64,000 nucleotides of DNA from Lateolabrax maculatus (GCA_031216445.1 CM062219.1:10698501-10762500); one strand, 5' to 3'. Counted from the first letter of the stretch, positions 14,001 to 29,600 are shown. A program made the numbers and translations. The notes: generated by a model from the letters alone, not told the origin.

Positions 14001-16714
14001 TGTTACTCTAGCTTACCATAAGTGTATAAAAATGTTCTATGTCTACGTAAAAAGTAACAGCATTTAGAATATTTCAAACTTTTGCTTGATAAATGACTTA
14101 AACGACTTAATCGATTATCAAAATGTTGGCGATTAATTCTCGGTTGGTGAAGAAATCAGCGTATTGTTTCAGCATTGACGGCAATGCCTTGTTGAGTCTT
14201 CTCTCTACTTCCTCCCACATTTACTTCCCAGTGCCTTAGTTTTACCTGGGCTGAGTACAGCGAGATTACAGAGATCGATCATTAAAAGACAGTGGTGAAG
14301 CAATAGTCTGGGAAGTAGGCTTGCTAACACTCAAACAAACATAACCTTGGTTTATACAGCTACATTTTCATTAATTTTAAACGGAATGCAAATAAATCAG
14401 TGAAAAGAGAATTGCTGCAATACAGGCTTTTGACTCAGAACGGTGGATAAGGAATTCGAAGTGAGCACAGAGTGTGGAAGACAGATAAGAGAGAAATGTA
14501 GAGAAATGCTGGCAAAAAGGAGCAGGAGAGAGTGGTGCGTGATGTGAATGACTGATGTGCCCTTATGCTACAAGAAGGAAACGAGGCCATACTGCACTTC
14601 CAAAGTAAATGGAGGGAAGTTATTAACTTGGACGAGACAGATAACACGGTTACCTTGAACCATAGATAACACGGATTCCACTTTTTCAGGCCTTGGCCAT
14701 TTAGCCTCTAGTCTCTCCAGGGATAATTTTCTGCTTCCCATCATCATTTTACTCATATATTACCTTTGACTTGAATCCATTCTCCTTATTTGTTATCTTA
14801 GATTATCTACCTATTCTTTTATTCGCTGTACTGAAATTGACTTGGTTGAGAAATCAAAGTCAAGAGGTCAATTTAATATAAAAACTTTACAGCAGGTGTG
14901 GAACAGCTTGGACAGACACTATCTCAGGCCTACTTAACAGCAGCTAAAGCAGAATATTTAAGGCTTAAACCCAGTCAAACACGCAATACTCCACCTTGAG
15001 GGGGCATGGTGACTGACTGAGCTTTGATAATTGACTACTTTATTTGATCAGCCCAAAACAAAGACACTGGGGGCCCTGTTTCAATCATGCAGTCACAACA
15101 AGTACTGTACCGCTGTGCCATGTGCACATGGACAATGGGAGTCCATCCAAACATACAAAATGTCCATTCACGTAACTGCCAGCACATGGTATGCATGGTA
15201 GCCACAAATAGGTTGCACGAGGTCAGCGGACTATGAACAGGATGGTACGCTATGAACCGTTTTATGAACTGTTGCATGAAGCTCAATGGCACCTCATAAA
15301 AATAGGTCTAGTCGAGAGGATAGTGCAGGCAGGTTTCTACGGTTTGTAGGAAAATAATGGCGTTGTCTGAGAGGTGCAGAGTTGCTGGGCGAGAATATAT
15401 CGCACTAAACATGTAGATATTACACCATAAATACACTGCAAAGAGAAGGTGATGAAATTCTTTACGCAACTCCAGAGAGACTTGTGGAGATGCATTTTTT
15501 TTATACCTCAAAAGAATGTTTTTCACCATAGCCGCAGGTTTTCTCAGGTCAACTAGTAAGAAAAGTTATGAGCTCTTTTTCGGCCCGTGATGAATCATTC
15601 CAAAAAGTTTTTTCCTCTTTTCATCCAAAGTCTTTCTTTCTAAGATTCACACCATCTGCTCTTAGCACATGCTGGGTTTTAACCCCTTTTATGTGGTATT
15701 GTTATGTTATACTGTCTTCAGTGTCTGTTTTGTTTGCACTGAAAAGAAATGTCTTCCGCATGTCCATTAAGATATTTACAAATGTTCTCTCACTGTACCA
15801 GACAAACAGGTGGAATGAGGAAAAGTCAACCCTCGTCCAACTCTGGAGTAAATTATGAAAGGAAAAACAGAGACAAGTACACTAAATGGTCAGTCAAAAA
15901 ATGTAGCTTAATAAATACAAGGCAGGAAATAAGAAGAATTACATCATTTTTTAAACTTGATTAATAATCTCTCTCGGTCAGTAAAAGCAGTGCCTTTAAT
16001 AGGTAGCTAGTGGTTATTCTAGCTGCTTATTGCAAACATACACCGACGCCAGCTATTTCTAGATCAGTTACTGCTGTTGTGAAAGCTTGAGTGTTTATTT
16101 ACTATCCTGATGTTGGCTGGCATTGGAAGATGCCATGGTGTTTGCTTCCTGTGATAATCTACACAGCCGGTTTGTGAAACTGGATTCTCATACGCTGTTT
16201 AAAACATCTCTCGAGCCTTGTGACATCCTCTGTAAGCTGTGCCCTTCTCCCAGGCCTAAGCAAGCATCAGGCTAACTCGTCCTGGTTTTATTCAGCAAGC
16301 CAATGTGCATGCATGTATACCATTTCATATAAGACTGTTCATACATACATGCATGTGCACACAGAAAGAGCCCTAAGACACATCTACACCCATTCGGCAG
16401 CAGGAGTTGATAAATAGCTGAAGGAACACAGCATTGGGTTTCATCTTCAGCAGACTATGATAACAATCTACCACACGGCCAACTGTTACTCACCACGCTA
16501 TCTGAGTATCATTATATAAATACTGCGAGACTCTGCCTTTCCCCAACCTCCATACTTTTACAACCGCACACCTGAAAGACTTAATGATGCCCACTGTGCA
16601 GTCAGTTGTAACATCTCACTCTGACCTCTGCTACTTTCTGAGGATCGAGTGGCCAAACCGCAGTCCTGAACAGCTGCTCTGATCTTTCATGGAAATCAAC
16701 AAGTGGTGATGGTG

Positions 16715-16778
<64 letters not shown>

Positions 16779-19700
16779 GCGTGTGCGTGTGCGTGTTAGT
16801 TAGAGGCTCACACTGGAGTGAGTGTCCACATAATCAGACAGGGTGTTCCATTAAAGTAACTCTACTCCTCTAACTGTATGTCTCAGCAACAAACTGGGCA
16901 AAAAAGTAATACTGTGCACTTTTCATTTCCAAGTCTTTGTTCAGGGTTACAAAATGAGTGAGGAATGGGCACAACATTGAAATATGTAGCATTCACTTGA
17001 TAAAAAGCACCTCTTGAAGGTAATTTTGTGACTGTTTGTCCCCACATGTAGGAAGGGTTGAAGCAGGGAAGATCAGGCTGTGTAGCAATGACAGAAATCA
17101 TGGGCAAGTCACAATGGAGGCTGCAGGACTGAGATCCAATGTAAATGTTTACAATCAGACCGTCTATAGATAGTCTGGTGGAAGTTTGGAAGTGGAGTTT
17201 GATTGCATTTCAGTCGCTTCCATGAAGACATGTTCATGAAGGGGGCCGCTTACTCATGTACTCTAGCTGGTTGTCAGATCCTAGAAAGTTTTTTTAAAAC
17301 ATTTTCACTGGACTTTAAGAAGTTATTCTGTGATTGCCTGCTCTAATCTTCCACAGGCCCATCATTTATGACCGTAGGAGTTACTAGTTTATAGTGATAC
17401 TGTGCAGAGTCGCACACTTTGTTGAGGGTCCTGTTGGGCCGGCAACTGTAAATCATGTGCTAGCCAGCGCTGGTGGTCAATTTATGCAGGTGACAATAAA
17501 CTGTCTGTTACTACAATAAAAACAGGGGGTTGAATGGAGACAAAGGAGCCTGGAAGTGATTTTAGATGGGAAGATGGGTTGAAGGCAACAATTCTAAAGA
17601 CGATGAAGAAAAGACTTGGCGCGCACCGCAGAAAACAAGAGAAAGTCATCTCACGATAACACTCCCCCAACTGAGTAGTTCATCAAAACAACCTCTTTTG
17701 GGGTCCCACTTTGAAGTCTGGAAACATCCAAGTCCTTCCATGACATCATAACATTCCCCAGGTCTCTACGGTAGTATTTTTCAACGAATGCCTGCACCCT
17801 CGATGCACAAACTTTCACAGAGTGCACATTACCTGGCAAATGCAGTCTTGTAATTCTGGCACCGATCCCTCTGGTCAGAGAATGAGCATGCAATCATTCT
17901 CTGTGGCAGTCCACTAAGAGAGACCTACTTGACTCCCATCATAGGATCAATCAACTCTTGTCGGTGTTCAAGGGCACGATGTGTCATCCTCAATAGCTTC
18001 TCTTCGGGCTGAGCTCTAGATCAAGGTCATGTACATGATTGATCGTGATTGATCTGCCTGCATATTCTTGCCATGAGTAATAGTGGCGATACAACAGGAG
18101 ATATGCCTACTTTGAGTGCGGGAGGCAGCAGCAATAAAAGCATCGGGAGGTCAACTCCTTTTTAGGCTTGTGGCTGAATCGAGTCAGCAGCACAGGTTGA
18201 TGATTAGGGCAGAGGGCACCAACTAAATTCTTGAGCCATTCAGACAGGACAGGCTCCAGTGGTCAGGCAACAGACATGACTATTGTAAGCTGCTATGGGA
18301 CACAGGGTAAATATTTAGTTTGGAGAAAGAGGGGTAATAAATTTGGAGAGCTTTAATCCAATCACTCGCAGCCTGCTGCTATGAGTAGCTCAGGGGTGGG
18401 ATGATGGGTGAGTGGAGGAGAGGGGGGGGGAGTCTATACAACACGGTTACATGGAAGCACAAAAGCTCTGACAATGGGAAAGTAATTAAAGGGAAAACAA
18501 ATCCTCTATCTAACTACATTTTTTGTGTCTCCTGTGATTGCAAAGTTGACTGTTGGAGTAATTAATTGCGTAGCCTACTTCCTATTTGACTAATCTGGAT
18601 AAGCCCCTCTGTCCAATCAAGCTGTTCCAACTCACTAACTACAGCTTAATTGTCACTGTCACTATTCTCATATGAAATAACAGAAGCATTCAACCTTGTC
18701 CACATATGGGGTAGGACAGATGAAAGGATATGAAGTGGAACAAATGAATTAGAGCAGAAATTGGAAAAAAACATTGAGGGCAGAAAAACAACTTACATGT
18801 ATTATACTGTATATTGGTCTTATACAGGATACTGGTTGTGCTAGAAAGTATTTAGCAATATCTATGTGAAGGCCTCCATCAATTTTATTTCCTGTCTTAA
18901 AATGTGGGTTTATAGTGTTTTAGGACTTCGACATGAGTTACCACAAAGTATGTCACACCATGGAAAAAGCAACTTGCCAAACCATGTTTGCAAAAGAGCT
19001 AGCCATAATGTAAGACAATACCAAAACTAGAATGATGCCTGAATTATGTCTTCTATGTTTGAAAAAATACAGAATTATGAGTGCTGCAGGTCCCCTAAGC
19101 CCCCTCTTCAACAGAAATACACTTATACCCCCTTTTTTCTTCCTCTTCCCATCTGTTTTGTGGAGGTGAATTTTGTATGTGAACCAGCAAGTGAACAGTA
19201 AGCTGCCAAAACTGCTCGGTCTCTGATCAACAGGAAACAACTGCAAGTAATTGACTTTTGCTGCCCATACAATAACCAGAGATGCGTCACTGACATCCAT
19301 CAAGCAGAAAGACTCGCGCTTAAAGAGACAGGCAAGGGTTAAGGTGTAACCATCAGTGATAAAACATTTGACAGACCCAGAGGATCTACTCGATGAAAGA
19401 TGGAGGACATGCATTCTCTGCCATCAATGGAAGTCATTTTTATCTACAGTGACGATTTGCCAAATAACTCAAGCGAAAACAGCCAAATAAGCGAGAGCAA
19501 CGCTACTTAGGAGCCAAGATCAACTATTACATCAACAATGTGAATCTTGAAGAATGTAATGAACACTTTGATCACTTAATTGCCCAATTAACTAATAGTG
19601 GAAAATGTGCAGAGGGAAATTGTGATTGGGCCCCCCGGTAACTTTCATATAACGCAACTCAATCATCACGTCGGTTAAGTCAGTTACATAATAAGCTATT

Positions 19701-20541
19701 TTGAGCCACGGTAGCAGCTCAACTATTAGCGCCATCAGATCAAATTTATATTTCCAATTATTTGGTTTATGACCAAATACCTGCACAATGTATGACAATC
19801 CCATCACCCTGAGTTGTCCATCCATCCACTATCTATACCGCTTATCTTTAGATGGTCGCTGGGGGGACCTGTCAGACCTACAGGCAATTTAGAGTCACCA
19901 ATTAACTTTAACCTATTTGTCTTTGGACTGTGGGAGTAAGATGGAGTAACTGGAGAGAGAGAACATGCAAACTCCACACAGAAAGGCCCAAGCCGGCCAG
20001 CGGGTTCGAACCCGGAACCTCCTTGTTAATAACAGTCTTGCCCATACCCTGAGCTGTACTAGTGTTAATTAGCGAATGTTGGCATGTTAACAAACTAAAC
20101 CAAGATGGTGAACATGATAAACATTACAGCTGCTTAACATCAGCATGTAAGCATTGTCATTGTTAGAATCCTGATGTTGGCATTTAGCTCAAAGCAGGCT
20201 CTAACTACAGCCTCACAGAGCCTTAACATGGCTGTAGATTCTTGTTTCTCCAGAGCAGCGAGTACAACTCTGGCCCAATCTCACTGCCACGTCCCTGGTT
20301 AGTGTGATAACAGGGTCAATACAGGTCAGACAGGCTATTTAATAATATTCTGAACTACTCCCAGTTTGGACAAATGCATTTTAAAGCCAGGCATTTTGAA
20401 TTCTGGTCAGTGTTGGTGACTTGTTGAACTCTGACCTCTTTGACCTGTGACCGGTTGACCTGAGTCTCATGACTCTGCACCCAAGGCCATAACAAAACAA
20501 ACATCCTATGTTTACAACCTACTGCACATTGTGTTTGGTTG

Positions 20542-20632
<91 letters not shown>

Positions 20633-23600
20633 AAGACTCACGCTGAGGTTTCTGTCCCAGATCTGGATGGTGCCATCCTGGCAGCCTGCTGCTATGAGCT
20701 TGCCATCACGGCTGTAGGTGCAGCATGTAGGGGTGACCTTCTTCCCTTGGAGGGAGCGCGGTTTGAACACAGACTTGTGCTTCTTCTCTGAGTTCAAGTC
20801 CCATGTGCGCACAGTGCTGTGAACAGACAGAGAATGTAACTTATCCTCACCAAACTGTCATGAATCACTCATAAAATATGTATCCCTCAAAAAATATTTG
20901 GTCTTCAGCACCATCCACCACTGTAATAAATCATAATCATATTGAGATACAGTGTGCTGCAGCCATTCTCATGTACATAAGGTCAGGCAGTTACGTGTTG
21001 CAGGGTGGGGGGTTAGCCAGCAGTAGATCGGTCTGACAGGCATGTCTGAAGATTCCATGAAATCCATGAACACATTACGCAACGTGGACCACTGAGAAGG
21101 TGGAATTAAAATGCAGATTTTTCAGAGATTATATGTGCAAAGAGGAAGTTTTGTTCCAGGATGTCCTTAAATTTAAGCTTGATGGTTAAAGGTTTCAAAA
21201 ATAAAAATCTTGTATTACTAATCGCGCACTTAATGTACCGATCAAACCACTAAAGAATGTACTTATATATTTACACTTCAACAATGTAAAATTAAGAGAT
21301 ATAGTATTACATCAATCAATTCTTAAAAACAAAATACATCTGAAACTTGAATATTAACTTTCAAATGATCAATCTTTCATTGCAGTTAGCCTTCATGTGA
21401 CTTGATTATCTGTTAAAATAAGAAAAAAGGAATGAAGTTATACAAAAAGCCCTTGGAGAGGGCAAATTAATTAGGCTAGGCAAAGCAGCTGTCAGTATTT
21501 CTGCATACCTTGACTCTTGTTGAGTGGACAATGATCTGAGAACACCAAGCTGTCTAGGTTCAAACAAGGAGGAACATTTCACGCTGCCCCGTTGGCATTG
21601 CTTGCTGTCTAAAGGATGTCCAAGCTAGGGATGATACACACAACTTACCCATCTAACCTAGATCACTTATCTTTTCATTTAACTAGCTCTGTATCTTTTC
21701 AGGACATTTATGATATGATTATGTTATATGTAACCCAAAAAAAGTGTATAAGGGAGGCTGCAGTGATAAAGAATAGATGAAAAAAATTAAGATACTGAAA
21801 GTGATAAAGAAGAAAATAAAAATGAGCAGCCCTGCAAATGACCTCGAGAGTCTTAAACCTCCACATTTATTTATTGAACTACCCGAATACACACAACTTC
21901 TCACACACCCACACTAACACTCATGGCAGACAGAGTGCATCCAAATGTGTCTGTGACCCGCTGCTTGCTCTAGTGAGCATCATGACCTTTGGGGTCATGA
22001 GGTCAGCAGAGGAGTATAAACATACGGGCAGGGCTGCTACTAACAGCCAGGCAAGGATTCCTCCGTGGCCGGCTACAAAGTCACAGACACGCACACACAC
22101 TCAACTGTGTTTGGATAAGTCTAACAATGTGATACAAATGCCAGCTGAAGACATATGGTTTGAGTGAGAACTGGCAAGGGTCAAATAAAACTCTGTTTGG
22201 TGCCTAGTTGTGTTTAAATCAGCATAAACCAAAGCTGTTAATAAATCAAAAAAACCTTATGCTGGAAAAAAAGATGCTAGACGTATATAAGGAGGTTGCC
22301 CGGTATAACCTGAAGGGCTACTGCACTGTACAGTAAGTGTTTACATGAGCAGATTTACATGTGTATGTGTGACAGTGAATGAGAAAGAGTGATGACCATG
22401 GACTGGATGACAAATTTGTCCACCTGCTGCCTCACACAGACATCACTATTTTGTTTACAGAAGACTGTAGGCGTCTGTCAAGCCAATAAAGACAACATAA
22501 CCTTTCGTGTAGCACACAAAACCTGGAATGCTATTTATCGTAAGGGCTCTTTCCAAAACATGGCAGTGCTTTCTGTCAGGGGATGGCGCAATGAAGTTGG
22601 AGCCCACCAGTGTTGAGCCAACCACGAGCACAGGGCTCAGACTGCACCCCCTCACCTGTCAGGAGCAAGACACAGAGCAGGGCAGGGGAAGAAAAACTCT
22701 CACCTTTAATATGTAGTACTCTATAATTGTCAAAGTGTAAAAACGTTTGCGCTCCATTAGAGTATCAAAGATCAAAATAAGTAATAAGGAAAATGAACCG
22801 CAGAATCACCTAATAAAAGTTGCACCTTTTGTTCCAGAGGGACACATCTGGGGCAGTCTCAAACCTTATTCTCTCAGAGGAAGTGGTTGTTTTGGGAAAG
22901 TAATAGCAATGAAAGAGTATAAGATGTCAAAATAATCACATGCGGCATGAAAAGACCACCAAAACCATTCAAAGACAATACCTTTGTCCGTTCTTTGGCA
23001 ACCCTGTTTTCTCTTCAGTCATCATTCCCCTTTTCCCGCACAAACGCTTCAGAGACAGAGGGGTGAATGTAATAAAATGAGACCTATACATCCTCAGTCA
23101 TGCATGTGCACTTTACGAGGTAACGCAGTCGTTCACACTTCAACTGAGGAGTGACAACTCCCCAGGCCCCAGATTTTATCTGTCCGTCAGGTTATAGGCT
23201 TGACGGGGGTGATGGTAGCTAGGATCACTTTCCCAGATTATCGGATAGGGAAGACGCTGCAAAGGCGTACATCTTGTATAAGGTTGTTTATTGGTCAAAT
23301 TCCTGTGATTGAGATTGGCTATGCTGCCTGATGGCCGGATGACTGACTAACTGGGGCTCTGTTATGAGAAAGGCGGATTAGGAGGGGAAGATGCACCATC
23401 TTGCATCGCAGCTGAAGAAGATAAAGTGGGGAAATAACAGACGGATTTGGGAGGAGGCATACACACAGTGGCACTCAAGCAAGGAAGAAAATAGAGGAAA
23501 CACTCTGGTCTAAGCACAGATGCACTGTTGGTACAGTGGGCTACTGATTCAAGCAAGTTCACATCATTATTAGTGAAAAAGTAGAAAATCCATCTAAAAA

Positions 23601-26600
23601 GGCTTTAACAGGGCAGGTGAGACCACTACGCACTACGAGTAGACAATGTTTGACTCAAGCTAAACGAAGTCAAGACAGATCTTCAGATTTAATCAAGCAA
23701 TCTGGTTGATAAGAAGCTTTCCCATAAGGAAGTGGTCTCATATTTAGTTCAATAAGAAAAGAAACAAACACTGTATTCACACACTAAAGAACTAGACTTT
23801 ACTGTCAGTCAAAAATGCAGCCATGGCTGTAAACTGAACAAGAAAGATGAATGCTCTCCTTAAAGGTATGGTATGTGCGTTCTTGGGCAGGATATGGAAC
23901 ACTTGCATTGTAAGGCAGGCAGCAGTTAAAGACGAGCTGGACTGTGGATGAACCTGATGTGTTCAACTGTGTGAATCGCCCCAACATGCTCACACACACT
24001 TTGTGATGTCTGTCCTCACTCTTCACCCCCGTTCTGTCACGCAGATCACACTTAATAACCAAGCAGTAATGCCCTTTCCCCTCAAAAAAATCCAACACTC
24101 TGAGCACAGGTGCTCCCTACTCCCATGCAAAAAAAACACTGATTGCAAGGATTTATCCAAGCAGCAGATCATGAAATCTTCTTTGTGTGATTTTCTATTT
24201 TTTCTAATTTTTATCCCTGCCATGATAATTTCTTAATACCTCAAATGTATCACATCATGTGTTTGGTTTGAGTGCATGATAAAAACAAATAGTTTGTTCC
24301 TCAGCAGTAAAAGGACCTGCCATGTTGTGCTCTGGGTCTCCTTGCATACAGCTACACATGCAAGTCCAGCTGCAGCCCTGACAGCAGGCCAACGCGAAGG
24401 GAATCCCTGGCATTCAAACCTTCTGGAAACATTCTTCAAATTGTGTGTATTTGTGTGTGCACATGCACAAGTGTGTCTCAAGACTCAACAGAAGTAACAT
24501 GTGGTCCCAATTAGAAAGTCGCCATTTGTCCTATCCTCTGCTCCACTGGCTGAAATTTCAGTCACAAAAAAGAGCATAACATAAATTCTTTATCGTTCTC
24601 CTGGGTCACTATAAAACAACATAAAGTGAAACCAAGAACCAGCAATGACATGTCCTTGAAGCCACTAAAACAAAGCATTTAACAATGTTATAGTTTTTTA
24701 ACAATTCTACAGTATGCGGCACAGTCTGTTAAATTTTAAACTTCAAGAATTTTTATGTTACTGCGATTTAAGATTTTGTTCATTAGAAAAGGCTGCAGCT
24801 CACAAAAGTCCCAGCCATATTTTTAGTTTAGAAATAAATACTTCCCCCGGGAGAAGACCCAGCACATATTGCCTTCACTTTCTGATAAATAAATCTGTAG
24901 TTTTCAAACAGGTGTTCAGTCTTTCAGCGAAGACTAAGTTAAAGTTGCTCATATCTTAATACACATTCGGTCCCCATGGATCAAACATGAATTACGTTGG
25001 AAAACATTTTACCGTTTCACAATCACACAACTCAAACAGAATGACAGAAGAATGTGAAATGTTGACGCTTTCACACCAGTCCGAGCAGAAATGCTTTTCA
25101 CAGACAGACTTGAGTCGCACAGTTCGGCTGAAGCCCCATTCAACCCTCAGTGTGCAAGGACAATCACTACCACCCTGCTGCTGCATTATTATGCTTCATC
25201 AGTACTTCCCTGTCATCCACTTCCTCTAAGGGAGAAAAAGTCTGGGTAAATGAAATCATTCAAGGAGCTGGGAGGCAGTTCTTATGAATGAGATTCCGTA
25301 CAACTAGGGGGATCTTTAATTAAGAAGCTGGGCGGTCCAGTGATCATGCTTAATAACCTATTCAAACAAACACAACAAAGACTTCTAACTAGGCTGACAC
25401 AGGAAGAAAGACAGAAAACCTAGGTGTTTGTCTGATGCAGCCAGTAGCAGACACCCACTGGTCCTATTGGCCAACTGCCGGTCCATTCTCAGAAGGCCCA
25501 CTAACTGTAGTCTGGCCTCTGAAGACTGCACTGCTGTTCAAAATGGAGGGAGAAGCATACATCATGAGGTTGGTGAGCGGCAAAGAAAGGAAGAGCCATT
25601 GTTTGGTGGTCCCTACATAATAACTGGAGCATTACTGATAAAGCTGAAGAAGGATGAGCAACATGCAACCACAAAGTGTAAAAGGCTGACGCACCTGTCA
25701 GTCAAGCAAACATGCTTCCAAACATATAAATCAAACCATTTTTTTTTTTTTTTTATCCTAACCATTTCCAACCAAAACTCACTCTGCAAGAAATAAAATA
25801 AGCAATTTAGACCATAAAATTTGGAAAAAAGAAGATTTAATACAGAAGTTTAAAGCCTGGGTGTGCTGAGATGGCAGAATGAATTCAGTCCTGGAGCCAG
25901 TTTCAAGAGGCAGGGTACATTTGCTGAGTAAACCCCCTCATATCAGGATGGATCAGCAAATGCCTGGTTGCCGTTCATCTAGCTTAGTGTACAGTGACAG
26001 GAGCCCTGCTCTGAGGATCTCAGGTTGTCCTCTCAAAGATGCTCAAATTTACCAAGGCAAACAAAAAAGAAAAAAAAAAAAAAAACATGCATGCTAAAAT
26101 CTTAAACGTTTGATTCTGAAAATGAGGAGTTACCAGAGTACTCAAACATGTGATCTGTATGTATGACACCTGTTTACACCCAGGAAGCTACATTTCGGTT
26201 TGCACTCGACAAATGAGAGGGGCTTTTGATTGAAGAAGTGAGAGTTTGAGGGGAAGTGGTTCGACCAAGAAAGTACAGCAGAGTAAAGACCAAGCATAGC
26301 ACCTAATCACCAAGTAGCCCCTGCATTGCACTGCACATTACTGTGATGATAAGTAAAATTGCAATATGAGAGATTTGAAATGGGGTTAGGCAGACATCTT
26401 TCACCTCTAAATCAATATAGCTAACCCTTTCCTGTCTTCGTCACGGCGTCTTTTCATTTCTGAGACTCAGGTTGTTGTGCTGACCTGCTCGGCTGCTGTG
26501 AACCCTCCTCACATGCAGCTGCTCTGCCTGTGAATGGTTCCCTGTGCGCTCCTGTCTGCTGTTCTCCTGTGAGCTGGCCAGGGGCAACACCCAGTGCTAA

Positions 26601-29600
26601 CGTGCCAGGGGAGGATTTCCAGAACCTCAATAAGAGCTAAATAAACCAGCCTCCACATCTGGGAGAGCAGTAACACTGGTAAACACTGGGCCGCAGCCTG
26701 CCCACAAAACTAGGCCCTTGTTCCCATTTAGTGATGAAAGCCCTGGGTTTCTGACCTGCTGCCTGTCACAGTCACTTAGATTCATCACTGTGGTCCTACT
26801 CAAAGTCACACGTATTCACTCACAAATATTCACTCACGCCTATACATAGGGCAATAGGTTACAGCTTCTGCAGTCACTAATACTGCTTTTGGGGAGGCAG
26901 AACATTGCTAAAGCACTGCTTTCTGAAGCAGAGAGATTACAAATATATGTGTGTGTGTGCGCGTGTGTGTGTGCGTGTTGTCATCTCCAGCAGTGTTGCT
27001 CTGGTCCAAATTACTGCATACAAATAAAGGACAGCATTTGGACTACATCCAGTATAAAACGTGCCATGTGTCAATGCACAGCTGTGAGGCCAAACCACCC
27101 TTTCCAGAGGCATAATCTGGTCTACAGGACTCCCTGCTGGTGACAGAGGACATGAGAGCAAAGAAAAGTCTTGGACATACCACCATGACGGACATACACA
27201 AACTAGTTGCCCAGTAAGGATGATTCAGAATAAACAAGTGATCGTAATATTCAGGAGGTATGTCTATGAATCATTATCATTAAATATGCCATGTCGAAAA
27301 AAGAATTTCACCTGACGAGATAAATGGATATTTTGATTGTTTCTGAATGTCACTGTACGGTAGAATATTTAAAAAATGTTTTTCTGCACATCCTAGAAGT
27401 TATATGGAATCATGAAAAAAATATAATATAATAATAATATAATTATGTATAATTAGTCCTGGATACCGTTCCCTTATGGACTTTCTAAATATTTATTAGT
27501 AGTAATGACACATTCCATTACTGGTAAACCAACAAAAGTTTGATATCCTTTTGCGCATGTTTGCTATTTTGGTGAGTGTTTCTCCTTCAGGGTTTACAGT
27601 ATGTGCTGCTACAACAAAGACAGAGGGAAAGTAATAGATTCTGCCTATAACTCAGAGCACACAACACTCATTTAAAACTCACCCATCATTGGAGCAGGTC
27701 ATGAACTCTTCTTTAATCTTGGGATGCCAGCAGCCACAATTCAGCATAGCTGTGTGGCCCTGAAAAGAGCAGAAAGTTAAAATGAACAAACTGTGCATCA
27801 TTAAATTGTTGCTGACCAGATTCAGGGCCTAGCTTCCAGTCACTTTGAGGTGCAGCACACACCTGTGAATCATGTGGTTTACTGTGGATCCAGTCGGCAC
27901 CATGGACATTCAAGGTTGCCATTTGCCCTACAACTGTTTTCAAACTATATTTAGAGACCAGCCAGTAAGAGCTGGTGGAAAGATAAATGGAAAAACGCCA
28001 CCAGGAGAAACCAATGAAGGTGAGTTCATGACGTATTTTGCAATGTTACTGCACACAAATTATGTGCAAATACAGGTGGTTGTTCTTCACTGTTAAATCT
28101 TGAGCCCAAACAGCTGCACAAAAGGTCACCAATTAATTATTTCAGGGGCGCCATTACGTTTTTGTGACGATGCATTTTCAGAGTGGTGTAGTGTAAATTG
28201 CATGGCGACTGTGAGGCTTGTATCCACAGAGACGCAGTCATCCAATTTGCATAAAAAAGTTCCTGGAAGGCACCAATTATGTTACCTAATCTGAATTCAC
28301 CTTAAAGGGCTCTCCCTTGAGGAAAGGATCTTTTTGGACCTTTAATTTGATCATACAGTAACCTTGACCTTTGGCCTTCCTCGACATAGTCCTTGCCTTA
28401 CAACTGAGCCAGTGAACTCTGAAGCAGTGCAGCAGGCTGTCACAGCTTCAAACAGCGGCTCCTACAAGAGTAACTTTTAGACATTTCCTCTGCTGGAGTA
28501 GTCCCGTGGAGAATTACTCATAACAAATTACTTCAAAGCGGAATAACCCAGAGAGAGGTCTCCCCGACTGCCAGGTCAGAGAACACTTCAGTGTGCCGAA
28601 AAGAGGCTACAGACATGACATACCGCTGTTTGACAGGATGCTCAAGAAAGCAGAGCCTTGCATGAGCAGAAGTTGACCAAATGCCATTGGTATGTGTGCA
28701 CCAGGAAGAGAGGTCTGCCTGTTCACTGTCAAATACTTCAAACACACCACTTTAATAAATCAATAAAAGGGAACTGCCTAGGTCTTGCTGTTTAATGACT
28801 AAAAAGGACTAACAAATTGCTAAGTTGTTAAATTTGATGGTACACACTCACTATATGATGCGGTTAAAGCTCAAATGGGCTATGAATCACTGCTTCCATG
28901 CTCTGTGCAATAACATCAAAATAAACAGAATCATCCAGAGTTTCATGTTTAGGGTGAAGGAACTGCTGCCTTCCTAAACAAATCTGATTCCTCTTCCTTA
29001 ATAGTTTAGGACAATAAATTGCCAATGACTAAAGAGGAACAGACTGATAATCATACTAACAGTAAACAAAAATAGAGCATGTTAACGACAAACAGCACCA
29101 AGGCTAAAAACCTCCCTGATCACAGGAAGTGATTAAGTGGGGACAATACTGGCATGCCCAGTATGTTGTCATTGCAATTGCATTTAGCATAGGATAAACA
29201 GGTTTCTGTATTTGTTAGTTTTAAGTTTAGGAGTGTGAAAGGATCAGCTGATAGGTCAATAAATCTAGTTGAGAGAATATTAGTTGACAACAATTTTGAT
29301 TATCTGACTGATGATTGGGAAACGTTTAAAGGAAATCTATCCAAGTTAGGGATATAGTGTGAAAAACGCCTGCAGTTGTTTCTGATGTTGTCTATGTCTC
29401 TGGGGCGCAGCTGCAAAATCTGTTGTTCTTCCGTGGAAAATCGGCTAAGATTTCCTTTTACTCATTTATGAAGCAAAATGCCAAGTCTCTGGTTTCAGCT
29501 TCTCAGCTGTGAGAACTTGCTCCTCTCTTTCTTTCTCTCTTTAGATTTTGGACTTTAAAAACAAACAATTTAAAGATTTTGGATATAGGGAACTGTGCTG

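Larger units (their letters stand above)
11830..20641. other. wdr70 intron 10 (8.8 kb), repeat-bearing
   Basis: The largest wdr70 intron in view. It carries fragments of an ATTAATCG-type dispersed repeat (13068-13157 and 14080-14172), a long GT/GC-variant microsatellite (16717-16796), a nested retroposon (19600-20246) and the long TG tract next to exon 10 (20545-20629). No other exon-like frame was found. Confidence 0.75.

Noticed and set aside
20003..20012. GGTTCGAACC, a tRNA T-loop or B-box motif
   Set aside because: There is no cloverleaf around it; it belongs to the SINE-like insertion at 19817-20040.
25428..25796. 122-codon plus-strand open frame in wdr70 intron 9
   Set aside because: It ends in a poly-T/Phe run, has no splice or promoter context and no recognisable protein similarity; it looks like a chance frame.
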